This document shows positions 52,084 through 61,431 of a DNA stretch of 64,000 nucleotides, piece by piece (within the stretch, counting starts at the first letter, position 1; the number at the start of each line of letters is the position of its first letter). The translations under genes and the position numbers were made by a program. This DNA comes from Actinokineospora terrae (lineage in GTDB: Bacteria; Actinomycetota; Actinomycetes; Mycobacteriales; Pseudonocardiaceae): NCBI RefSeq assembly GCF_900111175.1, contig NZ_FOGI01000002.1:567708-631707 (forward strand), read 5' to 3'. The notes under the pieces were generated by a model, which was not told where the DNA came from, did no database searches, and saw nothing but the letters and a program-made list of their open reading frames with translations.

Positions 52084-55000
52084 TCAGGGGCGCAGCGCCT
52101 CGATGGCCTTGAGGATCCGTTTGTCCGACACCGCACCGGATGTGCCGAGGGTCTGGGCGAAGTAGCTGACCCGCAGTTCCTCGATCATCCACCCGATCGC
52201 GCGGACCTCCGGGGTCTCCCGCGCGCTGGGCCGCAGGTCCTCCACGGCCCCGTGGTAGGCGTCCTCCAGGTCCTGGACGGTGTGCATCCAGGCCCGGTCG
52301 CGGTCCGGCCGCTCGGGCAGCTTGTCCAGGCGCCGTTCGACCGCGCGCAGGTAGCGCTCCACGTCCGGCAGCCGCTCGACGCCGGTCGCGGTCACGAAAC
52401 CGGGGAACACCAGTCCGGCCACCTGTTCGCGGATGTCGCGCAACGGGTCCACGAAGATCGGTCCGCGGGTCCGCGCCAGCCGCGCCTGGACCTCGTTCCA
52501 CGCCAGCACGACCTTGCGGACCCGGTCGAGCACGTCCACCGTGGTCTCGTTCAGCGACCGGCGGACCGACTCGCGCAGCGCGGTGAACCCGGCCTCGGTC
52601 CACGCCGGTCCCCCGGCCCTGGTCATCAGGTGGTCCACCGCGGCGTCCACGCAGTCCGCCAGCAGCGCGGGCACGCCGCCGTGCGGGTTGTGCGACAGCG
52701 CCAGCTTGGCCTGGTTGGACAGGGAGCGGACCACGAACTTGGTCGGGGCGGGCACGTTCAGCAGCAGCAGGCGCCGGGTCCCGGTCCACATGGCGGCGCG
52801 CTGGTCGACGGCGGTGTCCAGCATCCGGACCGCGACCGTCGCGCCCTCGTCGACCAGGGCCGGGTAGGCGGTGACCACCAGGCCGTTCTGCTCGGTGCGG
52901 GCGACCTTGGGGAGGGTGTCGATCGTCCACGACGTCAGGCCGGTCTTCTCCAGGTCGACCGTCGCCTCGGCCAGGGACGCGCGCAGTTGGGACTTGAGCT
53001 GGTCCTTGAGCGCCACCAAGTCCTTGCCCTGCGCGAGGGTCTTGTCCCCATCGACCACCTGGAACGTGGTGCGCAGGTGATCCGGTACCGCTGAAAGCTG
53101 CCACGCGTCACGCGGGATCACGACGCCCGTCAGTGCCCGCAACTCCCGACCGATGGCCTCGGGCAGCGACTCTTCCTCCGCCCCCAAGCGCCGGACGACC
53201 GCGCGCGCGAAGTCGGGAACCGGGACGAAGTTGCGGCGCAAGGGCTTGGGCAGCGAGCGGATCAGCGCCGTGACCACTTCCTCGCGCTGTCCCGGGACCT
53301 GCAACGAGAACCCGTCGCCGTCGAGCTGGTTGAGCACCGCGATCGGGATCCGCGCGGTGACCCCGTCGTCGGCGCGGCCGGGTTCGAAGCGGTAGGTCAG
53401 CGGTAACGTGAGGCCCCGCTGGCTCAGCGCGTCCGGGAAGTCCTGCTCGCGGACGTCGGCGGCGGACTCGTTGACCAGCATGGACTTGGCGAAGGTCAGC
53501 AGCTCCGGCGACTCGTGCCTGGTCTTCTTCCACCAGCTGTCGAAGTGCCTGCCGGACACGACCTCGGCCGGGATGCGCTGGTCGTAGAAGGCGAACAGGG
53601 TCTCGTCGTCGACCAGGATGTCGCGGCGGCGGGCGCGGTGCTCGAGCTCCTCCACCTCGCGCAGCAGGGCGCGGTTGTCGCGGAAGAAGTGGTGCCTGGT
53701 CTGCCAGTCGCCCTCGACCAGCGCGTGCCGGATGAACAGCTCGCGCGAGAGCTCCGGGTCGATCCGTCCGTAGTGGACCTTCCGGTCCACCACCAGCGGC
53801 AGCCCGTAGAGCGTGACCCGCTCGGTCGCCACCACCGAGCCCTGGCGGGCCTCCCAGTGCGGCTCGCTGTAGGTGCGCTTGACCACGTGCGCGGCGAGCG
53901 GCTCGACCCACTCGGGTTCGACCCTGGCGCAGATCCGGCCCCACAGCCGGGTCGTCTCCACCAGCTCGGCCGCGACCACCCAGCGCGGCGGCTTCTTGAA
54001 CAGCGCCGAACCGGGGAAGACGGCGAACTTCGCGTTGCGGGCGCCGATGTACTCCTTGCCCGCCGGGTCGCGGAAACCGAGGTGCGACAACAGGCCCGAC
54101 AGCAGCGCGATGTGCACGTTGCGCGGCTCGGCGGGCACCTCGTTCGGCGTGACGCCCAGCTGCTTGGTCACCTGCCGCAGCTGCGAGTGGATGTCCTGCC
54201 ACTCCCGGATGCGCAGGTAGTTGAGGAACTCGGCCTTGCACTGCTTGCGGAACCTGTTGCCGGACAGCTCCTTCTGCTGCTCCCGCACGTACTGCCACAG
54301 GTTGAGGTAGCTGACGAAGTCCGAGTCCGGGTCGGCGAACCTGGCGTGCTTCTCCGCGGCCGCCTGCTGCTTGTCCTGCGGCCGCTCCCTCGGGTCCTGG
54401 ATGGACAGCGCGGCGGCGATGACCATGACCTCGGTGACGCAGCCCGCCTTGTCCGCCTCGATGACCATGCGCGCCAGCCGCGGGTCGACCGGGAGCTGGG
54501 CGAGGTTGCGGCCCAGCGGGGTGAGCCGCTTGGCCGGGTCCTTCTCCGCCGGGTCGAGCGCGCCGAGTTCCTGCAGCAGCTGCACGCCGTCGGCGATGTG
54601 GCGGCGGTCGGGCGGGTCGATGAACGGGAAGTCCGCCATCTCGCCCAGGTCCGCCGCGCTCATCTGCAGGATCACCGACGCGAGGTTGGTGCGCAGGATC
54701 TCCGGGTCGGTGAACTCGGGGCGGGCGAGGAAGTCGTCCTCGGAGTAGAGCCGCACGCAGATGCCGTCCGAGGTGCGGCCGCAGCGGCCCTTGCGCTGGT
54801 TGGCCGAGGCCTGCGACACCGGCTCGATCGGCAGCCGCTGCACCTTGAGCCGGTTGCTGTAGCGGGAGATCCGCGCGGTGCCCGGGTCGACGACGTACTT
54901 GATGCCCGGCACCGTCAGCGAAGTCTCGGCGACGTTGGTGGCCAGCACGACCCGGCGACCGCCGTGCGCCTGGAACACCCGGTGCTGCTCGGCGCTGGAG

Positions 55001-55992
55001 AGCCGCGCGTACAGCGGCAGGATCTCGGTGCCGCGCAGGTTCCGCCCGGCCAGCGCCTCGGCGGTGTCGCGGATCTCGCGCTCGCCGGAGAGGAACACCA
55101 GGATGTCGCCGGGGCCCTCCGCGCACAGCTCGTCGACGGCGTCGAGGATGCCCTGGGTCTGGTCGCGGTCCGGGTCGGCGTCGGGGTCGTCCTGGTCGAC
55201 CAGCGGCCGGTAGCGGACCTCGACCGGGTAGGTGCGGCCGGAGACCTCGACGATCGGGGCGTCGCCGAAGTGCCGGGAGAAGCGCTGCGGGTCGATGGTC
55301 GCCGAGGTGATCACGATCTTGAGGTCCGGCCTGCTCGGCAGCAGCCTGGCCAGGTAGCCGAGCAGGAAGTCGATGTTGAGGCTGCGCTCGTGCGCCTCGT
55401 CGATGATGATCGTGTCGTACGCCGAGAGCAGCCGGTCGTTCTGGATCTCGGCGAGCAGGATGCCGTCGGTCATCAGCTTCACCAGGGTGCGGTCGCCGAC
55501 CTGGTCGGTGAACCGGACCTTCCAGCCGACCGCCTCGCCCAGCGGCGAGCCCACCTCGTCGGCGACCCGCTCGGCCACCGTGCGCGCGGCGATCCGGCGC
55601 GGCTGGGTGTGCCCGATGAACCCGCGCACCCCCCGGCCCAGCTCCAGGCAGATCTTGGGCAGCTGGGTGGTCTTGCCCGACCCGGTCTCCCCCGCGACGA
55701 TCACGACCTGGTTGTCGCGGATGGCGGCGAGGATGTCCTCGCGCCGCTGGCTGACCGGCAGTTCCTCGGGGTACTTCAGCGCGGGGACGGCCGCGCGGCG
55801 CTTGGCGACCCGCGCGCGGGCGGCCTCGACCTCCTCGGCGACCTTCGCCGCGGCGGCCTGCCTGCGTTTGGGGTCCCTGGTCTTGCGCAGACCGTCGAGC
55901 CTGCGGGCCAGCCGCCGCTCGTCGCGCAGCATCAGCTCCGGCAGGGCGGCGCGCAGGTCGGCCAGGCCGACCGGGGTGTCGGTGGTGCTCAT
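52084..55992 (-). CDS. hrpA: ATP-dependent RNA helicase HrpA
   Basis: 1302 residues, full HrpA length. DEAH-box core: Walker A GETGSGKTT (101-109), DEAH (198-201), SAT in VITSATIDP, motif VI QRKGRCGRTSDG; then HA2, OB-fold and the long HrpA-specific C-terminal DUF3418 region. It is linked in other bacteria to mRNA processing and rescue of stalled ribosomes. ATG 55992; TAGGCT (56007-56002) lies 9 nt upstream, giving a very short leader. Single-gene unit. Confidence 0.93.
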   Translation of the reverse strand: MSTTDTPVGLADLRAALPELMLRDERRLARRLDGLRKTRDPKRRQAAAAKVAEEVEAARARVAKRRAAVPALKYPEELPVSQRREDILAAIRDNQVVIVAGETGSGKTTQLPKICLELGRGVRGFIGHTQPRRIAARTVAERVADEVGSPLGEAVGWKVRFTDQVGDRTLVKLMTDGILLAEIQNDRLLSAYDTIIIDEAHERSLNIDFLLGYLARLLPSRPDLKIVITSATIDPQRFSRHFGDAPIVEVSGRTYPVEVRYRPLVDQDDPDADPDRDQTQGILDAVDELCAEGPGDILVFLSGEREIRDTAEALAGRNLRGTEILPLYARLSSAEQHRVFQAHGGRRVVLATNVAETSLTVPGIKYVVDPGTARISRYSNRLKVQRLPIEPVSQASANQRKGRCGRTSDGICVRLYSEDDFLARPEFTDPEILRTNLASVILQMSAADLGEMADFPFIDPPDRRHIADGVQLLQELGALDPAEKDPAKRLTPLGRNLAQLPVDPRLARMVIEADKAGCVTEVMVIAAALSIQDPRERPQDKQQAAAEKHARFADPDSDFVSYLNLWQYVREQQKELSGNRFRKQCKAEFLNYLRIREWQDIHSQLRQVTKQLGVTPNEVPAEPRNVHIALLSGLLSHLGFRDPAGKEYIGARNAKFAVFPGSALFKKPPRWVVAAELVETTRLWGRICARVEPEWVEPLAAHVVKRTYSEPHWEARQGSVVATERVTLYGLPLVVDRKVHYGRIDPELSRELFIRHALVEGDWQTRHHFFRDNRALLREVEELEHRARRRDILVDDETLFAFYDQRIPAEVVSGRHFDSWWKKTRHESPELLTFAKSMLVNESAADVREQDFPDALSQRGLTLPLTYRFEPGRADDGVTARIPIAVLNQLDGDGFSLQVPGQREEVVTALIRSLPKPLRRNFVPVPDFARAVVRRLGAEEESLPEAIGRELRALTGVVIPRDAWQLSAVPDHLRTTFQVVDGDKTLAQGKDLVALKDQLKSQLRASLAEATVDLEKTGLTSWTIDTLPKVARTEQNGLVVTAYPALVDEGATVAVRMLDTAVDQRAAMWTGTRRLLLLNVPAPTKFVVRSLSNQAKLALSHNPHGGVPALLADCVDAAVDHLMTRAGGPAWTEAGFTALRESVRRSLNETTVDVLDRVRKVVLAWNEVQARLARTRGPIFVDPLRDIREQVAGLVFPGFVTATGVERLPDVERYLRAVERRLDKLPERPDRDRAWMHTVQDLEDAYHGAVEDLRPSARETPEVRAIGWMIEELRVSYFAQTLGTSGAVSDKRILKAIEALRP

Positions 55993-56100
55993 TTGCCCCC
56001 CAGCCTAGGCAATGGGGGCCGCGGGCCTCACCTCGGTTTCCCCAGTTCCCGCCGCCCACCTGCACACAACCTCCACACGCCGTGCCTAGAGTCACCCCAC

Positions 56101-56787
56101 ATGGGGAACAGGCGCCGGGTACTGGTGGTCGAGGACGAGCACACGATCGCCGAGTCGATCGCCGCCCGGCTGCGCGCCGAGGGCTACGACGTCGACCTCG
56201 CCCACGACGGCCCGGCCGGGGTCGACGCCGCCGAGCGGACCCGGCCGGACCTGGTCGTGCTGGACGTGATGCTGCCCGGGTTCGACGGGCTGGAGGTGTG
56301 CCGCCGGGTGCAGGCGCGCCTGCCGGTCCCGGTGCTGATGCTGACCGCCCGCGACGACGAGACCGACCTGCTGGTGGGCCTGGGGGTCGGCGCCGACGAC
56401 TACATGACCAAGCCGTTCTCGCCGCGCGAGCTGGTGGCCAGGGTGCACGCGCTGCTGCGCCGGGTCGAGCGGGCCGCCCGCGGCGAGCCGGGGCAGGCGC
56501 CGACGGTGGTCGGCGACCTGGAGGTGGACGCGGTGCAGCGGCGGGTGCGGCGGGCCGGGGTGGAGGCGCACCTGACCCCGATCGAGTTCGACCTGCTGGC
56601 CTACCTGGCGGCCCGGCCGCGCGCGGTGCAGCCGCGGGAGCGGCTGCTGGCCGAGATCTGGGGCTGGGGCGACGCGGCGGGCACCCGCACCGTCGACAGC
56701 CACGTCAAGGCGCTGCGGCGCAAGCTCGGGCCGGACCTGATCCGCACCGTGCACGGGGTGGGGTACGCGCTGGAGGTGGCCGGGTGA
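56101..56787 (+). CDS. OmpR-family response regulator
   Basis: 228 residues. The receiver domain (about 5-115) has acidic pocket VEDE, phospho-Asp in VLDVMLPG (about 54) and the conserved Lys in MTKPF (about 103). The C-terminal winged helix (about 135-225) includes RTVDSHVKALRRKL. It is the DNA-binding half of a two-component pair with the next gene (GTGA overlap). TAGAGT (56087-56092) 8 nt before the ATG suggests leaderless transcription; divergent from hrpA. Confidence 0.92.
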   Translation: MGNRRRVLVVEDEHTIAESIAARLRAEGYDVDLAHDGPAGVDAAERTRPDLVVLDVMLPGFDGLEVCRRVQARLPVPVLMLTARDDETDLLVGLGVGADDYMTKPFSPRELVARVHALLRRVERAARGEPGQAPTVVGDLEVDAVQRRVRRAGVEAHLTPIEFDLLAYLAARPRAVQPRERLLAEIWGWGDAAGTRTVDSHVKALRRKLGPDLIRTVHGVGYALEVAG

Positions 56788-57821
56788 GCACCGCGCGCGG
56801 CCGGGCGCTGGCCCTGCTCGAACTGCTGCCGCGGCCGCTGGACCCGGTGCGGTCGATGAAGCTGAAGATCAGCATCCTGCTGGTCGCCTCCGGGACCGCG
56901 GGCCTGGCCTACTTCTGGGCCGACGTGGGCTGGATCCCGGCGTCCACCTCGGTCACCGCCATCGTCGGCGCGGTCGCGGTCTCGCAGATCCTGGCGCACG
57001 GCATGACCAGGCCGCTGCGCGACATGACCGCCGCGGCCGGGGCCATGGCCAGGGGCGACTACTCGCGCCGGATCCGGGTGACCGCCCGCGACGAGGTGGG
57101 CGAGCTCGGTCGGGCGTTCAACCAGATGAGCGCCGACCTCGAGGCCGCCGACCGCAACCGCCGCGAGCTGATCGCCAACGTCTCGCACGAGCTGCGCACC
57201 CCGATCGCGGCGTTGCAGGCGGTGCTGGAGAACGTGGTGGACGGGGTGAGCGAGCCCGACCCGGCGACCATGCGCACCGCGCTGGCGCAGACGGTCCGGC
57301 TCAGCCGCCTGGTGACGGAGTTGCTGGACCTGTCGCGGATCGACGCGGGCGCGCACCCGCTGCCGCGGGAGTCGATCGAGGTGGTGCCGCTGCTGGCCGA
57401 GGTGGTCGCGGAGGCGGAGGTGAACGCGGCCGCGGTGGGCAGGTCGGTGCGGTTCACCACGACGGTCGCCGCCGACGCGGTCACCGTGTCGGCCGACCGG
57501 GAGCGGCTGCACCAGGTGCTGGTGAACCTGCTGGACAACGCCGTGCGGCACGGCCCGCCGGACGGCCGGGTGTGGGTGACCGCGGCCCGCTCCCCCGCGG
57601 GCGTCCTGCTGGAGGTCCGCGACGAGGGCCCCGGCATCGCCCCCGCCGAGCGCGACCTCGTCTTCCGCCGCTTCACCCGGGGCGAGAAGGCCCGCGGCGG
57701 CGGCACCGGCCTCGGCCTGTCCATCGCCCGCTGGGTGGTCGACCTGCACGGCGGCACCATCGCGGTGGTCGACTCGACGCACGGCTGCCGCATCCGGGTC
57801 ACGCTGCCGCTCCAGCAGTGA
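56784..57821 (+). CDS. Sensor histidine kinase of the two-component pair
   Basis: 345 residues. Two membrane helices (about 29-45 and 53-72) with a very short outside loop, then HAMP (about 74-125), HisKA with the H-box NVSHELRTPI (about 133-142) and HATPase with LLDNAVRHG, DEGPGI and GGGTGLGLSI. The tiny periplasmic loop suggests it senses membrane state rather than a soluble ligand. Coupled to the regulator by 4-bp overlap. A strong hairpin terminator follows. Confidence 0.92.
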   Translation: MSTARGRALALLELLPRPLDPVRSMKLKISILLVASGTAGLAYFWADVGWIPASTSVTAIVGAVAVSQILAHGMTRPLRDMTAAAGAMARGDYSRRIRVTARDEVGELGRAFNQMSADLEAADRNRRELIANVSHELRTPIAALQAVLENVVDGVSEPDPATMRTALAQTVRLSRLVTELLDLSRIDAGAHPLPRESIEVVPLLAEVVAEAEVNAAAVGRSVRFTTTVAADAVTVSADRERLHQVLVNLLDNAVRHGPPDGRVWVTAARSPAGVLLEVRDEGPGIAPAERDLVFRRFTRGEKARGGGTGLGLSIARWVVDLHGGTIAVVDSTHGCRIRVTLPLQQ

Positions 57822-57851
57822 CCGGCCCCGCCCCGCGTCCGGGAACGCGAA

Positions 57852-57884
57852 GGGCCGCCCACCCCGGGAAGGGGTGGACGGCCC
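57852..57884. terminator. Bidirectional hairpin
   Basis: Arms 57852-57865 and 57871-57884 pair over 14 positions with one C/A mismatch; loop GGGAA. It lies between the convergent kinase and DUF6319 genes. Confidence 0.7.
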
Positions 57885-57900
57885 GGTGGCGCGGGGTTTC

Positions 57901-58317
57901 TCAGCCCTCTTGGAGGTCTGCCAAGGCCGCCTTCACCTTGGACAGTTCCGCCTCGAGCTCCTCCATCCGCGCGCGGTGCTGCTCGCGCGCGGTGTCGAGG
58001 ACGGCCTCGATGGTCTTCGAGATGTCCTCGTGCAGCTCGGCCGCCGCACGGGACACGGCGGCGGCGGGGACCTGCAGGCCCTGCAGGATCCGCTTGCCGC
58101 CCTGGCTGAGCTCGGCCTGCCACTCGCCATCGGCGGTGCCGGTGACGGTGAGGGTCAGCTCGACGGTGCGGGTCTTCTTCGCCGTGCTCTGGGCGCGCGG
58201 CGCCCTCGGCTTCTTGGTCGGCGGCTCCGCGACGGCAGGCTGCTCAGGCGCGGCGGCGGGGGCCGACGACTCGGTCGCCACGGTCTCCGCCTGCTCGGTC
58301 TCGGTCTCGGTGGACAA
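57901..58317 (-). CDS. DUF6319-like protein
   Basis: 138 residues: an acidic/Ala/Pro-rich N-terminus (about 1-45), a lysine-rich stretch TKKPRAPRAQSTAKKTR, a small beta region ELTLTVTG...WQAELSQGGKRIL, and a C-terminal coiled coil (about 90-136) ending KVKAALADLQEG. Family assignment (DUF6319) is by overall resemblance; function is unknown. Start TTG 58317 with AGGGAG 6-7 nt upstream. A LexA-box-like palindrome lies 41 bp upstream. Confidence 0.7.
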   Translation of the reverse strand: MSTETETEQAETVATESSAPAAAPEQPAVAEPPTKKPRAPRAQSTAKKTRTVELTLTVTGTADGEWQAELSQGGKRILQGLQVPAAAVSRAAAELHEDISKTIEAVLDTAREQHRARMEELEAELSKVKAALADLQEG

Positions 58318-58357
58318 GATCCACTCCCTCTCACGACGCGTGGTGAATCCGGTGAAT

Positions 58358-58373
58358 TAGAACACTCGTTCGC
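58358..58373. promoter_or_regulatory. LexA-box-like palindrome
   Basis: TAGAAC-ACTC-GTTCGC, reverse complement GCGAAC-GAGT-GTTCTA: 10 of 12 specified positions of TCGAAC-N4-GTTCGA. Its core GAACACTCGTTC differs by one base from that of the site before pafB. It lies between DUF6319 (minus) and the GAF kinase gene (plus). Confidence 0.35.
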
Positions 58374-58492
58374 CTGGTCGGGATCGCCGGGTCGGGTAGC
58401 TGCCGACGTCACTCGATCGGGCGCATCTCCGATCGGGAGGTGAAGGGCCTGGTCAGGGCCTCGATACTCGATGGTGGAGAGGGAGGGTGCGC

Positions 58493-59713
58493 GTGTCCGG
58501 TGCGGGATGGGACTCCGAGATCCAACGGCTGGCCGCGGTGAAGGCGCTGCGGCTGCTCGACACCCCGCGCGAGGAGCGGTTCGACCGGATCACCCGGCTC
58601 GCCCAGCGGCTGCTCGACGTGCCGATCGCGCTGGTCAGCCTGGTCGACGTGGACCGGCAGTGGTTCAAGTCCTGCGTCGGGCTCGACGCCGAGCAGACCC
58701 ACCGCAGCGTCTCGTTCTGCTCCCACGCCATCGCCGAGCCGACCATGATGGAGATCCCGGACGCCACCCTCGACCCGCGCTTCGCCGACAACCCGCACGT
58801 CGTGGGTGACCCGTACATCCGGTTCTACGCGGGCCAGCCGATCGCGGCCCCGTCCGGGCACCTGGTCGGCACGCTGTGCGTGGTCGGCATGCAGGTCCGC
58901 CACCTCGACGAGGCCGAGCGCCAGTGCCTGCGCGACCTGGCCGCGTGGGTGGAGCTGGAGTGCGCGGTCGTGCAGGCCACCCAGTGGGAGCGCGACGCGG
59001 TGCGGGCCAGGACCGACTTCGTCTCGGTCGTCAGCCACGAGCTGCGCACCCCGCTGACCTCGATCAGCGGCTCGCTGGAACTGGCGCTGTCCGGCGACTT
59101 CGGCGAGCTCGACCCCAGGGTCCGCGACCTGGTCGGCATCGCCGCCCGCAACGCCCAGCGGCTGGTGCGGATGTCCTCGGACGTGCTCGACCTGCACCAC
59201 ATGCGCAAGGGCGACCTGCGGCTGAGCTTCGACCGGGTGTCGCTCGCCGAGGTGGTCGACCACGCGGTGCACTCGGTGGAGCACGCCAGCCGCACCGGCC
59301 AGGTCCCGGTGGTGGTCGCCTGCCCCGAGTCGCTGCACCTGCGCGGCGACGCCGACCGGCTGGTGCAGGTGCTGACGAACCTGCTGGCCAACGCGGTGCG
59401 GGTGTCGGAGCCGGGCACGAAGGTGGAGGTGGCCGCCGAGCGCGCGGGCAACTGGACCACCATCACCGTCCGCGACCACGGGCCGGGGATCCCGCCGGAC
59501 CGGCTCGCGGCGATCTTCGAGCCGTTCGTCCAGTTCGAGGTCCCCGCCCAGCGCCAGGCGGGCAGCGCGGGCCTGGGGCTGGCGATCACCCGCGGCATCG
59601 TCGAGGCGCACGGCGGCACCATCCGAGCCCTGTTGGCACCGGACGGCGGCAGCGTCTTCGAGGTCGTTGTCCCTGCTGACGGTCCGCAGGACGAGGACCG
59701 GCCGTGGTGGTAG
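58493..59713 (+). CDS. GAF-domain sensor histidine kinase
   Basis: 406 residues, no membrane helices. The GAF domain (about 22-160: VPIALVSLVDVDRQWFKSCVGLD in pieces, VSFCSHAI) is followed by HisKA with VVSHELRTPLTS (about 180-191) and HATPase with LLANAVRVS, DHGPGI and GSAGLGLAIT. A cytoplasmic sensor, perhaps of redox state or a bound cofactor (CSHAI). GTG 58493 is selected because GGGAGG (58481-58486) is 6 nt upstream; the earlier GTG 58487 abuts it. A lone receiver gene lies convergently 3 bp after its stop. Confidence 0.87.
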   Translation: MSGAGWDSEIQRLAAVKALRLLDTPREERFDRITRLAQRLLDVPIALVSLVDVDRQWFKSCVGLDAEQTHRSVSFCSHAIAEPTMMEIPDATLDPRFADNPHVVGDPYIRFYAGQPIAAPSGHLVGTLCVVGMQVRHLDEAERQCLRDLAAWVELECAVVQATQWERDAVRARTDFVSVVSHELRTPLTSISGSLELALSGDFGELDPRVRDLVGIAARNAQRLVRMSSDVLDLHHMRKGDLRLSFDRVSLAEVVDHAVHSVEHASRTGQVPVVVACPESLHLRGDADRLVQVLTNLLANAVRVSEPGTKVEVAAERAGNWTTITVRDHGPGIPPDRLAAIFEPFVQFEVPAQRQAGSAGLGLAITRGIVEAHGGTIRALLAPDGGSVFEVVVPADGPQDEDRPWW

Positions 59714-59715
59714 GC

Positions 59716-60102
59716 CTACCAGCCGAGGATGAGGGCGACCTCCGCGCCGATGCGACGCGGGTCGAAGGGCTTCGACAGGACCGCGGCGGCGCCTAGGGCG
59801 CACAGGCGCTGGTTGAGGTCGGGCTCAGCGGCGCCGGTCACGAACACGACGGGTACCGCGCAGGTGTCGGGGTCGGCGCGCAACGCCGCGAGCACACCGG
59901 GACCGTCGAGCTCGGGCATGTCCACGTCCAGCAGCACCGCGTCGGGGGCCTCGTCTCGGCACCGGCGCAGCGCCTCCACCCCCGAGGTCACCGCCTGCAC
60001 GTCCCACCCCTGGTAGGTGGTCAGGCACATCTCCATCAGGTCGACGAGGTCCTGGTCGTCGTCGACCACCAGGACTCGCATTGCTCGCTCGGGCGCGGCC
60101 AT
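59716..60102 (-). CDS. Stand-alone response regulator receiver
   Basis: 128 residues, receiver domain only: VVDDDQDLVDLM (acidic pocket), phospho-Asp in VLLDVDMPELDG, Thr in VFVTGAAE and Lys in LSKPFDPRR. Without an output domain it could be a phosphorelay shuttle for the adjacent GAF kinase. Start ATG 60102 with CACAAT 6 nt upstream; ATG 60081 is a shorter alternative. Confidence 0.83.
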   Translation of the reverse strand: MAAPERAMRVLVVDDDQDLVDLMEMCLTTYQGWDVQAVTSGVEALRRCRDEAPDAVLLDVDMPELDGPGVLAALRADPDTCAVPVVFVTGAAEPDLNQRLCALGAAAVLSKPFDPRRIGAEVALILGW

Positions 60103-60138
60103 CCCCACATTGTGCGGGCAGGGCGGCGTTCCGGCAGC

Positions 60139-61359
60139 TCACCGCGCCGCGCGCACCGCCGCGGCGGCTCGCCTGCCCGACACCATCGCGCCCTGGATCG
60201 ACGGGGTGTCGCGGTGGTCGCCGCACACGTAGACGCCGTCGCCGAGCGCGACCGGCTTGCGCAACGGTCCGGTGTGGACGGGTAGCGCCTCCGGGACGCG
60301 GTAGGTGCGCACGTGCAGCCAGGACGTGGTGTCGCGGTGGTACATCGCCGCCAGGTGGGCGCGGACCGCGGGCTCGCCGGGGTCCTCGGTGCCCAGGACG
60401 GTCGACGACACCAGCGTCCCGCCCGGCGCGTACTCGGGCGCGGTGTTGGTCAGCACGACGCTGTTGACCACCGGTCCGCGCCGCGCGCCGTCGACCACGA
60501 TGGCCGCCTCGGCGACGGGCGGGAAGTCCGCGAGGTGGTAGTAGGTGAGGCACCCGCGCGTGCGCGGCGCCGGGATCCGCCCACCGGACAACGCGTGCGC
60601 GGCCGGGCCGTCGACCGCCACGACCACGTGCCGCGCGGTGACCGTCCCGAACTCGCCGGTGACCCGTCCCGGGTGGACCTCGCGGATCGGGTAGCTGTAC
60701 CGGATCGCGTCGGTCGGCAGCGAGGCCGCCAACTGGTCCGGGACGGCGCGCATCCCCGCCGCGGGCACGCCGATCGTGCCGCGCGCGAACGACCGCACCA
60801 CGAACTCGGCGAACCGGCTGGGCACGGTCAGCTCGGGGTCGAGGAACACCCCGGACAGGAACGGCAGCACGAACCGGTCGTACAGCGGCCCGGTGATCCC
60901 GTAGTCGGCGAGCCGCACCCGGAACGGCCGGTCGTCGCGCTCCCGCAGGGTCTTCGCGGGCGCGGCCGCCAACGCCGCCGCGTACGCCCCGAGCATCATC
61001 TTCCTGGCCAGCGACCCGACCGGGGCCCGCAACGTCGCGCGCAGCGTGCCGGGTTCACGCACCGGGTCGGCCAGCAGGTGCAGCCCGGTCTCGTCGCTGA
61101 CCAGGGCTCCCGGCAGGAACGGCCGCAGGTCCAGGGCGTCGAGGTCGAGCAGGTCCCGCACGGCCGGGTAGCCGGCGTTGAGCACCTGGAAGCCCCGGTC
61201 CAGCAACAACCCCTGCACCCGGTCGGTCCGAACCCGACCCCCCGGCGCCTCGTCCGCCTCGACGACCACGACCTCGCGCCCGGCCTCCACCAGGACCCTG
61301 GCCGCCGTCAACCCGGCCAGCCCGGCCCCCACCACCACGATGTCGGTCTCCGTCGCCAC
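60139..61359 (-). CDS. FAD-dependent oxidoreductase (phytoene-desaturase/amine-oxidase-like)
   Basis: 406 residues. The N-terminal Rossmann motif IVVVGAGLAGLTAARVLVEAG (in pieces, about 6-26) with E-ADEAPGGRVRTD binds FAD, and the C-terminal FAD motif is VYVCGDHRDTPSIQGAMVSG. The amine-oxidase/NAD(P)-binding-8 family oxidises carotenoids, amines or similar; substrate unknown. GTG 61359 is preferred: TACGGT (61372-61367) is 7 nt upstream and overlaps the alternative GTG 61368. Confidence 0.83.
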   Translation of the reverse strand: MATETDIVVVGAGLAGLTAARVLVEAGREVVVVEADEAPGGRVRTDRVQGLLLDRGFQVLNAGYPAVRDLLDLDALDLRPFLPGALVSDETGLHLLADPVREPGTLRATLRAPVGSLARKMMLGAYAAALAAAPAKTLRERDDRPFRVRLADYGITGPLYDRFVLPFLSGVFLDPELTVPSRFAEFVVRSFARGTIGVPAAGMRAVPDQLAASLPTDAIRYSYPIREVHPGRVTGEFGTVTARHVVVAVDGPAAHALSGGRIPAPRTRGCLTYYHLADFPPVAEAAIVVDGARRGPVVNSVVLTNTAPEYAPGGTLVSSTVLGTEDPGEPAVRAHLAAMYHRDTTSWLHVRTYRVPEALPVHTGPLRKPVALGDGVYVCGDHRDTPSIQGAMVSGRRAAAAVRAAR

Positions 61360-61431
61360 GCCCGCCACCGTACCCAGCCCACCCCGGTCCCCGTTCCGTC
61401 CGACACGGACCCCGGACCCGGCTTCGCGGGA

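Noticed and set aside
53515..56100. In-frame upstream extension of the response regulator gene by more than 800 codons
   Set aside because: It is antisense to hrpA; the receiver domain begins exactly at ATG 56101.
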